NCBI GenBank assembly: GCA_009663005.1
Contig: VIGQ01002351.1
Coordinates: forward strand, 1-35,029
From: Actinidia chinensis
Taxonomy: Eukaryota > Streptophyta > Magnoliopsida > Ericales > Actinidiaceae
DNA length: 35,029 nucleotides
Direction: 5' to 3'
In this document: positions 9,326-18,458 of the stretch, one piece after another
Numbering within the stretch: the stretch's first letter is position 1
Layout: every line of letters begins with the position of its first letter
The notes under the pieces: model-generated
The model's database searches: none
Told to the model about the DNA's origin: nothing
The model's input: only the letters and a program-made list of their open reading frames with translations
Position numbers and translations under genes: made by a program

Positions 9326-10344
9326 TTACGTTCCGTTAAGCCTTTTGGCACAAACCAAATTGGGGGAAGAATAATGCTTTTCATAAGGATCTGGTACGTA
9401 TAGTTGTGGAAGCTCCCATCCGCTAAGTTGACAGACACCCGAATCATCATCAACACCATGATATGCCTAAGGTGGATTACGATATGGTTTTGGATCAGTG
9501 TATAAATACAGTTGGGTTGACACCCTGAAACTCCATCGGTGAGATGGATGCAAATGGATTGTCACCTAAAAATCAGGCTTGATCCATATGTTCTTAACGT
9601 GTCCCCTACTGCCTCGTGTGCTCCCCAATTCGATATACCAACTTAAACAGTGAATTCAAAGTTTACCGATTTTTCCAACCTGTTGAATCATTAGTAATCT
9701 CCCTCTTGTGACTCAACAAATAAGCAACTTGGCGCAATAATTATCTCTTTTGATCATAACTCTGGTAATTGGTGAGCACACTAGCAACTTTCAATCGCAC
9801 AAGCTTACCCACAATTATCATTGCAAAACTTGACCTTTATGATAATTATATCAACAAATACATCGTATTGTTCCAGTGATGAAATCCCAAGCGTCGTTAC
9901 CGTGAGCTGAAGAAATGCCAATCTTCTCATACCACAATAGATAACCACAAACCTCATAATGATTTGGTTTTACAAAGGGTCCGACGATAGTATTCCTTTC
10001 ACAACAAATGTCAGGATAGTGTTAACCAACTAAAACTCACCCAAAGGATCATAAAGACTGGGAGAGTAACCACTCCATGGTGAAGGGGTTTAAAGGGTTT
10101 ATCATGGTTTTTCTATGTAAAACAACCATCCAACAGAAGAACTAAAAAACCCTTTATTACACGGCATGGGATGTTGACTTCGGTATGTTATTCCCTATCG
10201 GTAAACACTAATGAATTCTCTTTTCTGGGTGGTTTTTCTTTCGTCTCGACCATCAACAGAGGAGCTTCTTGTGACAAGTTTGAGATATTTAATCTGTGCT
10301 TTGTAGGCTATTATTCTCGAGGGCTACAGACGCCATTTCACATA

Positions 10345-10376
<32 letters not shown>

Positions 10377-10384
10377 CGTGGGGG

Positions 10385-10448
<64 letters not shown>

Positions 10449-10610
10449 GGGGGGGGGGGGGGGGGGGGGGGGGGGCGGCAATAAAACTTATTAAATCTGA
10501 GAACTGACAAGTTTTTCTTCCATGGAACAAAAGGCTTTGGGAAAGTCCCCCCCATGCCCATCTCGATCGGAAGAATTCCATCCTTCAAATTTGGAGGGAC
10601 CAAGTGTGTT
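9326..10610 (-). pseudogene. F-box / DUF295 (KIB1-4 beta-propeller) protein, unit A
   Basis: Read on the minus strand from about 10610. An F-box remnant (SMEEKL, then after the G tract an SVALEN segment) lies at about 10480-10560 and 10300. Then comes a GFFSSS.GWLF segment near 10100-10130, KGILSSDPFVKPNHYEV and an arginine-leucine-alanine-phenylalanine block with GNDAWDFI (about 9900-10000), a GQ.(F/L)..D.WG block, a TVFKV-type segment and the closing NLEDGS-type region. The stop is taken at 9326. This is the standard order of plant DUF295 F-box proteins, which usually are about 380 residues and intronless. The copy needs many frame shifts, and a 134-bp G tract interrupts the F-box part. F-box proteins act as substrate adaptors of SCF ubiquitin ligases; the substrate is unknown. 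Confidence 0.7.
10345..10478. repeat. 134-bp near-pure G tract
   Basis: An almost unbroken run of G with only c at 10377, t at 10379, a at 10387, a at 10448 and c at 10476 interrupting. It lies inside the F-box coding region of unit A. The matching place in unit B (about 29285-29330) has ordinary mixed sequence. The glycine-rich or proline-rich frames across it are by-products. Probably an assembly or base-calling artefact rather than a natural G-tract. Confidence 0.9.
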
Positions 10611-10619
10611 TCGGCTAAT

Positions 10620-12029
10620 AATGTTTTTCCGACGATGTAGATATCTATAATTATAATTAGTATTAAAATAGATTTTCACAACAATAGTAGCTTAAGAACT
10701 CTTACTCTTATAGTTCTGTATAGTGCTTCGGTTTTCTATATTGTTTGAAATGACTTTTATGTTTTCATCTTTAATCACTTTTCTCCTCTAATATTTTTTT
10801 AAAAAAAAAGAAAAAAGCAAAGAAAGAAGTTCCAATTTCAATTAAAATCATGCCTATACCTATTCAAACATTACAATACCTTTATTGCTAATAAAAAATA
10901 TTTGTGCTAGTGTTGTTTGTTACTAGCACATGCCTCTATAATCTTTCAAAATTAGAAATTTGTGGAATTTCACTTTATCCCTCCACTTTGACTGATCTCA
11001 ATTAACCCTGTTATACTCTCCAACTTTCCTTCTTCGCTTGTTTATTTGCAGTCGTGAAATAAGCAGGAATTTAAGGAGAAGCGAAGATATAAAATCTAGA
11101 CATATTTCGACAATGGCACGAATTTGAAGGACAAATTTGGATACTCCCCAAGTTTAGTCATAATTAAAACATATTTTTAAAAAAACTATGGCCAAACTAA
11201 TTCATGAATGCAAGTTTCCTAATACACCAAATGCATTGTAAGGAAGTCATGTTGTTTTGGGTAATTGGATAGGTTAAAATGGTTGCCTGGCGTCTACATG
11301 TGGTGGTTTTCATTAATTAACAGCTGTTCTTTCTTTTTTTTTAGTTCCTTATTGGTTTTTCTCTTAAGTGTTTGCACCGCCGTTGGTGTGTATTGACCTC
11401 TCCTGGGACGGTTCAGCCATATGATCTTCTTGATCGATCCGATGTGCAAGCAGTGCTACCTAGGAAATCAAAGCTTGGTTTTCAATATGTGTGTGAACAT
11501 AAATTGAAAGATGCAGCGATTGTCTCTAATGGGTTTATGGGTGAGTGCAAACAAAGATCATAGCCCACCTTTTTCGTTTTGTGCAAGTTCGCGGACAGAC
11601 CACCAGTTTAAAGCAATGGCAGGAGCCCAAACATATGGCACGGTAACAGGCACGGCACAAGCACGCTTCCTTCAAGCCCAGAGAATTTCTAGCCAGTTTA
11701 TTTACAATGTAATAATGGCGACCTAGAGAGTAATTATTTGCCCCGAATCTAGCTAGGAGGGAGAGTGTATATCTCTGGTCATCTTGTTCACGGGTCCTCA
11801 ATCGCGACCATACAAGTTCTTGTGATCATTTGACCTTCAACTCCGGATGGAATCCTCCTGGTGCTGGATCATCCGTCATGGCTGCTGAACACAGCACAAG
11901 AACATTGTTTTTTCATATCTTATTCATATTTATTAATACTATTAAGTCATTTATTTTTTTCACTCCTTTAAGAAGTAGATGAGCATTACCCTCACAAGTG
12001 ATCCGCTAAAAATAAGGCGGAATGAACAT
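10620..12029. other. spacer upstream of F-box gene, unit A
   Basis: About 1.4 kb aligning with 29470-30960 in unit B. It includes a poly-A/AG-rich patch at 10800-10830 and a block at about 11360-11520 (gggacggttcagccatatga) conserved between copies. No protein family was recognised. The stretch 11697-12029 recurs in two pieces at 14735-14950 and 16372-16520. Homology to the array stops at 12029. Confidence 0.6.
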
Positions 12030-12034
12030 ACACA

Positions 12035-12052
12035 CCCCCCCCCCCACCCCCC
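12035..12052. repeat. poly-C tract at array break
   Basis: C11, A, C6 directly at the point (12029) where unit A stops matching the other units. It is the third inflated homopolymer in unit A. Confidence 0.7.
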
Positions 12053-12199
12053 TCACAACTGTATTAGTTAAAATAAAAAGATTAGCACAACTCAGATCCA
12101 ATCCATGAGATATCACCCGTATACTTCTGATTCATCCAACTTTCTCAAAATAGAAGCACTTGCTTCGTATTTTTTGAAAGTCAATTGGAATTTTCAAAG

Positions 12200-13560
12200 A
12201 GATCAGCTCATGTTAGATTTTTTCTTCGAGAATCTTCTTGATTCATCTCTAGTAGATTAAAAAACCATCTTTCTCTAGAATCCACTTTGTCAGTAAGTCA
12301 TTGATTCCTTTTTCAACTGATGAGTTCCACCTTTGATCTTCATGTACTAGCCTTAACAGTCAATTTCTTCAAAGCTTCCTTTTATTCTTACTCAGTTTCT
12401 CTTGCTTCCACAAGCTTGTATGACTCCATTGTATCAGTGATTGTATGCTGTTGTAATCACCTTTTTCTGCCTCTTGAGAACCAATTGTCTCATCTGATTT
12501 ATCATTGTCTATTCCTTTGAAGATCTTTCATTTGTTCCATCATTAGCAGGCCAGGAAAGCAGTAAAGTTTCGTTTCATCATCATATTTGATTCCTCTTCA
12601 TTCTCGGAATCACTCCAAGTCACAGTCAATACCTTACTTCCCTTGGGTTTTCTTTTTGTTTGAACATTCTTCTTCACATATGCCACCATGAATTCAAATA
12701 TGTCATTTTTGATTTGCCTTATCAAGATTTTCTACAAACGTTACTTATCAAAGATTTTCCTATACTATTTCCAACGGAAGAGGAGGCCCTTGTTGTTTGT
12801 TGAAAAATCTTTTAAATTTTTTGACAAAAAAGCCAGCTCCGCAAACCTAATGTCTGAATCATAATCATTTAGCACATTGTTTTTTCTTCAGTATAGCTAA
12901 GCGAATTTCCTTTAACCTTGTTCGTTGTGCGAAAATTTGCTTCATAAGTTTTGTAGTGATCCTACTAAGTCCTCTACTTTATGCTCAACTCTTTACTTTA
13001 CTCTATGGCAGTAACCTTGGCTTAAATCTCTCAGGTAAATTCTTAGAATTTTTTTAACATTTTGAAGGAGAGATTTGTTCACCAAAGTTGAAGCTTGAAT
13101 GACGATATCACGTAATTTAAAGTCAAATTGATCAAAAGTTTCATCGTCTTCCATTTAAAGTTTCAAAAGCTATAGTCAATGCTGAAACTTGGCCATTTTA
13201 TATAGATTGTGCCCTATGGGGGTAAACCTGTAAAATATTCCCAAGTTTTCTTTTGCAAGTCACAGTGTGAGATTACGAAACTCGGCAGCTGTGACCCCGG
13301 TAAATATAGCATAATGGCATTGCTATTACCCAACCACAGTTGTCATTACTTGACATTATCCCAGTCCAAAACTTCTTTTGGAATTATTTTTTCATCAGTT
13401 AACAACTATGGGTGGCTTTCAGCCTTTGACTACTGCGTGCCATACCGTTCATCTATAGACTTAAGAAAAGCCCTCTTTTGGCTTCCAATAAGAAATAGTG
13501 TACAATCAAAGTAGAGGTGGTCGAGATGTAGAACTACCCTCCTAGGGAAAATCCATAAGA
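12200..13560 (-). pseudogene. copia-type gag (UBN2), minus strand, frameshifted
   Basis: Reading right to left from about 13560: a TSRPPL segment, YWK with RAFLKSIDER-type blocks (about 13430-13500), an NAIFTGVTAAEFR-type block across frames (about 13260-13340), W..ILQV..H.GT (about 13200-13250), MEDDETFDQFDLKLRDIV (about 13090-13160), KVEDLVGSLQ (about 12945-12985), AELAFLSKN near 12820 and TWSDSENEEES (about 12585-12640). This is the usual order for copia gag of the UBN2 type. A charged, helical tail runs on to about 12200. No zinc knuckle, protease or pol follows before 12030, so only the 5' portion of the element survives. Confidence 0.75.
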
Positions 13561-13950
13561 ATTTAGGACTCTAGGAGATCCTCTTTTTAAAATAATACTT
13601 CTTGAGTGTCCTGCTCTGTACGAATTGAAATTGAAAAAGCAATAGTTTCTTATCTATGTTTTTACTAGATCTAATTCATACAATATTCCAATTATTAACC
13701 ACAGCTTTGAGTAATATGTTGAATGCAACCAGAGGAACAAGCCAAAAACCAGAAATAAGATGCACACAGATTTTACCGTTGGAAAACCCGTGGACAGGGA
13801 GGGAAAAAAACCGTGTCCATCTTCGGCAAAGATCATGCCACTAGCACCAAAGTTTCAGACGGTTACAGACTATTACAAGCACCCTCTATCAAACTCTTGA
13901 TCTGAGGATTAATTAAAATCTAGCTCGTATCCACGACTTCACCGTCTCCG

Positions 13951-13964
13951 TGCTTGATACCATT
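13951..13964 (-). other. primer binding site of minus-strand copia element
   Basis: On the minus strand reads TGGTATCAAGCACGG, close to the initiator tRNA-Met primer site TGGTATCAGAGC used by most plant copia elements. It lies between the LTR and the gag start, as expected. Confidence 0.65.
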
Positions 13965-13965
13965 C

Positions 13966-14734
13966 CCCAAAAATCCCCTTAGAACCAGGATTTCACAACC
14001 TTGAACTTCCTCAAGGATTTTGGTTTATTCAATATGGATAATGGAAGATCTTTTCTAAGAATTGTTTCTGAGCTCTTTTCCAATTAGAATACTTCTTTCT
14101 TGAGTTTTATATTTGATGACGGCAGCTCAGATAATGTACTTTGAAGAGTACTTGACCCTTTATAGTGGCTGGAAACCCTAAAATCCGCAGATACCGGGGG
14201 TCCGCTTGCAGAATGCGACGTCTCGCTCTGTGAGGATCCTGCGATTGTCGGTCGCTCCACGACTATCCAACGACGATCTCGCGAATTCTAGTGGCAAACT
14301 GCAAGCTCTCGGCTTCTCCCTATGGCGAAGCTCCAAGTCGCTACCGCGACAGTTCCTGCGAGCCTCTTCGTTCCTGCGACGATCCACGAGAGTCCCTCGA
14401 ATATCTTATGACAGGATACAGACTCTAACTTCTTGTTAAGCCTTCATTCACTCCTGACGACAGTTCTCTAAGCTTTGTCGCTCCGCGAGAGCCAGTGACA
14501 ATCAGTGAAGCTTTGGTACACTTCAGAATTTCATTTCTTCGTGAGTCTCGATATCTTTCCAGCAACTCTTTGCCTTGACACCCTTTTCGAACATTTCATA
14601 CAGATCTTTCTTAGCTTAAGCTGGTACGACTATGATTGGACATTCTCTCGATGTTGAGATTTATTAAACTAAGGCCTGAAAGAAATTAATTTAAATATGA
14701 CACGTCAGAAATTATGCAAATACATAACATTTCA
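13966..14734 (-). repeat. 5' LTR of minus-strand copia element (about 770 bp)
   Basis: Lies between the primer binding site and the point (14734/14735) where array sequence resumes. On the minus strand it starts TGAAATGTT. A TATA box (CACTATAAAG) is at 14158-14167 and a GC- and CpG-rich patch with repeated gtcgctcc(a/g)cga motifs is at 14205-14500. The expected CA just before the primer site is not clean. The downstream LTR is not found, so the element is truncated. Confidence 0.6.
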
Positions 14735-14950
14735 CCCGTTATTTACAATGTATATATAGCGACCCTAGAGAGTATTATTGCACCGAGACGAGCTAGGAGG
14801 GAGAGAGTGGTATATGTCTGGTCATCTTTCATGGTGTCTGCATACGGCGAACAACACAAGTTTTGGAGCCTTTGACCTTCACTCCGGATGGGAATCCTCC
14901 TGGTGCTATATCAGCCGTGCATGGCTGCTCAACTTGGCCCGATACACATT
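14735..14950. repeat. second copy of array spacer (matches 11697-11890 and 30605-30810)
   Basis: Contains the conserved blocks gcgacc.agagagta, gctaggagggagag and ctccggatggg..tcctcctggtgct. It shows that spacer sequence is repeated on both sides of the truncated copia element, so this is not a simple insertion site. Parts of the same sequence recur at about 16050-16180. Confidence 0.7.
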
Positions 14951-15043
14951 GTAGACGCATTCGGTGTAATAGTGGCCTGAGGGATGGTCGGCCAGATGTT
15001 CGTCCTGTGCGCGATAGGAAATTAAGACAACTTTGAATGTGTA

Positions 15044-15247
15044 CCTACAGACCATGCGGAGCTAGGAGAGGTTGACCCCACTGAAATTATTTTTTTGCAT
15101 TTTTAGTATACCAAAAAATTACACTTCCACCCCAACAAAGAAAATGCACTGCTTTGACTCCCACTGAAAAAAAATTTTTATATTATTATTCATAATTTAT
15201 GATTTTGACCCCACTGAACTTTGCTCCTGGCTCCGCCCCTCCTACAG
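15044..15247. mobile_element. hAT-type MITE, 190 bp, with 7-bp target duplication
   Basis: Element 15051-15240 flanked by identical cctacag direct repeats (15044-15050 and 15241-15247), compatible with the 8-bp duplications of hAT elements. The termini are inverted repeats: left gcggagctaggag followed by gttgaccccactga, right (reverse complement) gcggagccaggag followed by ttcagtggggtc. The interior is AT-rich with no coding capacity. Terminal ggcggagccaggag-type motifs are common in plant hAT-derived MITEs. Confidence 0.75.
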
Positions 15248-15249
15248 CT

Positions 15250-16371
15250 GAACTAATTTGGCAAGACAAGCACTGTAATATAATAGGGGATGCATGAGAA
15301 GGGAGGTTCGTAAGGCGACCAAATAATTTTCTTTATGTTGCGGAAGTTGCACCAAACCACAGGCCTTAGGTCCGAGGCCCCTTTCCTTTTAGTGTACTAA
15401 TTACTGGGCTGTAACTTCTTAATTGGAAGTTGCACTTGTTATTGGTACTTCTTCTTCTTCTAGCAATAGCTCGTTCTTCCAAATAATATATTCCTCGTCT
15501 ACTTCCATCTCTTCCCTCACCATCCTGGGATCCCCCCAAGAGGATCGGACACGGTCAGGGGATAATTTTTGGAACTATAAAACTTGGCCGGGCAATCATG
15601 AGTGATCAATTAACATAACTCAGATGATAAGAAAGGCAATTTCATTGTCAAAAATCGATCGTTTTAATCGAAAGGGGTCAAGATTTAATATCTTACTTTG
15701 CTCAAAAGAAAATTCACATGGCTTCCTTTCATGATGTGTGAAACAAGCATTGCTTTGTAAATTGTAAGAAAATGGGGGTCATCTTATGCGCAATACTTGA
15801 AACACAGCCAGAAAAAGATAATCTTGCCTCTAATCCAAGACGTGGGAGCCCATAATATTTATGATAAGCTATATTTTCATGGACTTTTTATTTGTATTTA
15901 TTTTGTCCTGTGTCTGACAAATTGAGATTCTGGTAATATTGGAGGAAGAGACTAGGAAGAAGAATCGTTTATTCTCAGTGCCAGTGCAGGACAGTCCTGG
16001 GCTATCTCGTCTCGGGTCTGGAATCACCAGTTAGCCTCGTGTTCGTGGAGCCCTTTCAACTTTAAACTCAAATGGCCAATCTCCCGGTGCTAGATCATGC
16101 GTGCCATGGCTTTCTGAACTTGGTTCCGGACAAATGTTCAGATGGCTCTGGTGTCGTAGTGGCCGCCATGAGATGGCTCAGCCCTATTTCAATGCATGCA
16201 AGGAAATGCAAGAACGTTGCAAGAATAATTGAACACCGAAGTATATATATGCCTGAAGGTGCGGGGTTGGTGGGTGCACAATTGTTTTACTTCTCTAATC
16301 ATTTAAATTCCAAAGTACTTAAAGGACTTCGATCAAATACTTTTACTTAGTATTTTATCGTATCCTGGGCT
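15250..16371. other. unassigned spacer inside unit A/B junction
   Basis: Roughly 1.1 kb with a short TTC/TTCTTC repeat (15448-15462) and a partial repeat of spacer sequence at about 16050-16180. No recognisable gene or complete mobile element. Unit B spacer homology resumes at 16372 (caagaacatttttttcatat). Confidence 0.5.
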
Positions 16372-17145
16372 AGCGCGCACAAGAACATTTTTTTCATATC
16401 TTATTCATATTATTCATACATATTTTAAGTCTTTATTTTTGTCACTCTTTAAAGAAGTAGATTAACATTACCCGCAACAGTGATACTCTAAAAAATAAAG
16501 GTGGATTAACACTGCCGTGGAGATGGTTCATCCCATATGTCAGTGCATGCAAGGAAAGACGAGATGGCGTTTGATGGTGAGAAATAGTGAGCAAAAAACT
16601 TGGGATGATAAGGCTCATTTCATGTCCAATTGGAGCAACTTATTTGATCTTGAAAGCTGGAGTTATTGCCTTGACTAACTGTCTCTCCATTCGTCTTCCC
16701 ATTACTTCGACAACATAGAATCTTGATTTGCCTTCGAATAGCAGGTTTTTTAAATGTGAACCACATGATGTATCCTGGTGGAAACAGGGTGTTACGGGTG
16801 CAGGGAGGTGCCGTGTGGCAACGGCGAAAAAGGGTTAGGGTTTTAAAGGAAGAAAGGACAATATTGGTCATACTGTACTTTTGCATTCCAATCACAATCT
16901 ATTAACTTAGACTCAAAAGTATTTGTTGAACAATTGCACATTATTCCGATATTCAAAATAAAATTACATTTCCAGCTTCACATGCGTTGATGTTTAGAGA
17001 TAAACTGAAATAAATATTGTTTGACACAAGCTAAGTACAAGAAGCCAACAAAACCGCCAAAACAAGATAAATACTACGTCGCTTTTATAAAGTCCGTCAG
17101 CTTAGTCCTTGGCTCTTGGAACAAATATGTTACAACAACCATTCA
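16372..17145. other. spacer downstream of fibrillarin fragment B
   Basis: Aligns with 30815-31562 in unit C. It includes the fibrillarin 3' untranslated side (minus strand) and, nearer 16840, a telo-box. A minus-strand open stretch at 16620-16895 starts upstream of the telo-box and lacks a counterpart of similar length in unit C, so it is not called a gene. Confidence 0.55.
16835..16843 (-). promoter_or_regulatory. telo-box AAACCCTAA, unit B
   Basis: On the minus strand aaaaccctaacccttttt, conserved in unit C at 31235-31244. Telo-boxes are typical of promoters of plant ribosomal-protein and other translation-linked genes. About 300 bp separates it from the fibrillarin stop, so it may belong to a neighbouring transcription unit or be chance. 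Confidence 0.4.
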
Positions 17146-17349
17146 TAGAGGCCCAGCAAAAAAAAAAAGGCTGCAGCTTTCTGTTTCTTAGGCACACGGT
17201 AATGCAGACAACGACGCAAGCATGTTCCTATTTCAAAAGGTCAAGAGTGACTTGCTCAATGGGCTTGAACTGCTCTGCCTCAGCATGCTTCTTCACTTCC
17301 TGGGCAAACACTGCCCTCAGCAGGACAGTTGAAATCGATACAATTGGCC
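17146..17349 (-). pseudogene. FIB: fibrillarin last exon, unit B
   Basis: After a minus-strand acceptor (tttcag|gcc at 17349/17350) the exon reads A-N-C-I-D, then blocks AVFAQEVKKHAEAEQFKPI, EQVTL, HACVV and PKKQKAA. This is the signature C-terminus of fibrillarin, the box C/D snoRNP 2'-O-methyltransferase of the nucleolus. Several one-base indels break the frame. A run of 11 A (17158-17168) near the stop replaces the Ala-rich end seen in unit C, so the stop position is uncertain. Only this and the next exon are present. Confidence 0.85.
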
Positions 17350-17488
17350 TGAAACATATTGGATACAATCATATAATCATACACAAGTTTTATCGCTAAC
17401 ACATGCTTTAATCCTTTTTTTCTCATTTTCTAAGTATTTTTGGTTAGTGAGATATCGTCTAAGAAAGCCTAGTTGTAAAAGGACAAAC

Positions 17489-17557
17489 CTTGATGGATAT
17501 AACAAAATGACCTCCAGCTTTCAGGAAATATGACGCATTCAGGGCTAATATCCTTGC
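17489..17557 (-). pseudogene. FIB: fibrillarin penultimate exon, unit B (intact 69 bp)
   Basis: Exactly 23 codons in phase 0 with clean borders on the minus strand: acceptor CTGCAG|GCAAGG and donor ATCAAG|GTTTG. The peptide starts ARILALNASYFLKAGG and ends HFVISIK, the conserved fibrillarin segment that lies in the methyltransferase fold before the ANCIDST motif. It is the only undamaged copy of this exon in the window. The exon that should precede it (ending VDVIFSDVAQPDQ in the family) is not found between here and 18458, so this is a gene fragment or has a very long intron. Confidence 0.9.
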
Positions 17558-17819
17558 CTGCAGGGAACAGGAAAATAAAAGAAAAACTGAGATTTGCATG
17601 AAGAAATCCGTTCGGAAGTAACCATTTTGAAAAAATACTTCATAATTGCAGTATTTCTGTAGGAATTATTTCCACAAAAGCAGTTATCACCTCTGGAACC
17701 TGGAGGATGATTCTCACACAGAAGAAATTCTGATGCCACAAAACATTTTTGGTGGTTTTTTTAATGGCTGAACAAAGGTAAATATTAATTACTTGGCAAC
17801 AAAAAAACAGTCAAATAGA

Positions 17820-18108
17820 TGAGTTTATTGCAAAAACAGCAATAAGCCAGTTTTGTGGGCTGCAATGCACCAAGTCCGGACCAAAATTCATGGACCTATA
17901 ACCCCAGGAATTAGTAATAAGATCTTGCAAGTAGCAAATGTGCATTAATGTGGTTCTTTAAATAGATTATTTTTTTGGCACAACAGCTAAGCAAGTTTGT
18001 GCATGCAATGCAACCAATCGGAACAACCAAATTCAATGCGTACAATCCTATGAATTTTGCGGAAAATATCTATGTCAAATACAAAAATGTGAAGTACTGT
18101 GTTCGTAG
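17820..18108. repeat. tandem dimer in fibrillarin flank, unit B
   Basis: Two direct copies (about 17820-17962 and 17963-18108) of the same 130-145 bp sequence described in units A and C. Shared blocks are aagcaagtttgtgcatgcaa, aagtccggacc/aatcggaac and caaatgtg. Confidence 0.75.
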
Positions 18109-18458
18109 TTTAGTCAAAAAAGGCATGGCAAAAAAATAAGAGAACACAAGGTCTGAGGGGCCCGTATGGCATCCATCACCCCCATGATAACTTTTATACT
18201 TCGAATTTTTAATTGCATGTCTACAAAGTACACCACAGCACCAACTTACAAGTTGATCTGCATTCAGAAAGTGAACAACCAACTAATGCACAGACCATCA
18301 AATGGTCCCGAAATATTCATTCTACCAGCATGTCTGTACCCATCACTTGCCTACATATAAACATTTAGCAAAGAGAATGCAAATCATGTCCTTGCTAAGC
18401 AACAACCGTTGCACTGAAAGCTTAAGATGGCTAACAACAGGCTTGAAATCTTGGACCG

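Noticed and set aside
10171..10603. Glycine-rich and proline-rich open frames across the G tract on both strands
   Set aside because: They exist only because a G or C homopolymer encodes no stop; the sister copy at 29285-29330 has none of it.
14178..14439. Opposed open frames in GC-rich sequence
   Set aside because: Both fall within the LTR of the minus-strand copia element and show no protein family.
16620..16895. 91-codon minus-strand open frame near the telo-box
   Set aside because: The frame is not kept in the equivalent unit C sequence and starts upstream of the telo-box; no family recognised.
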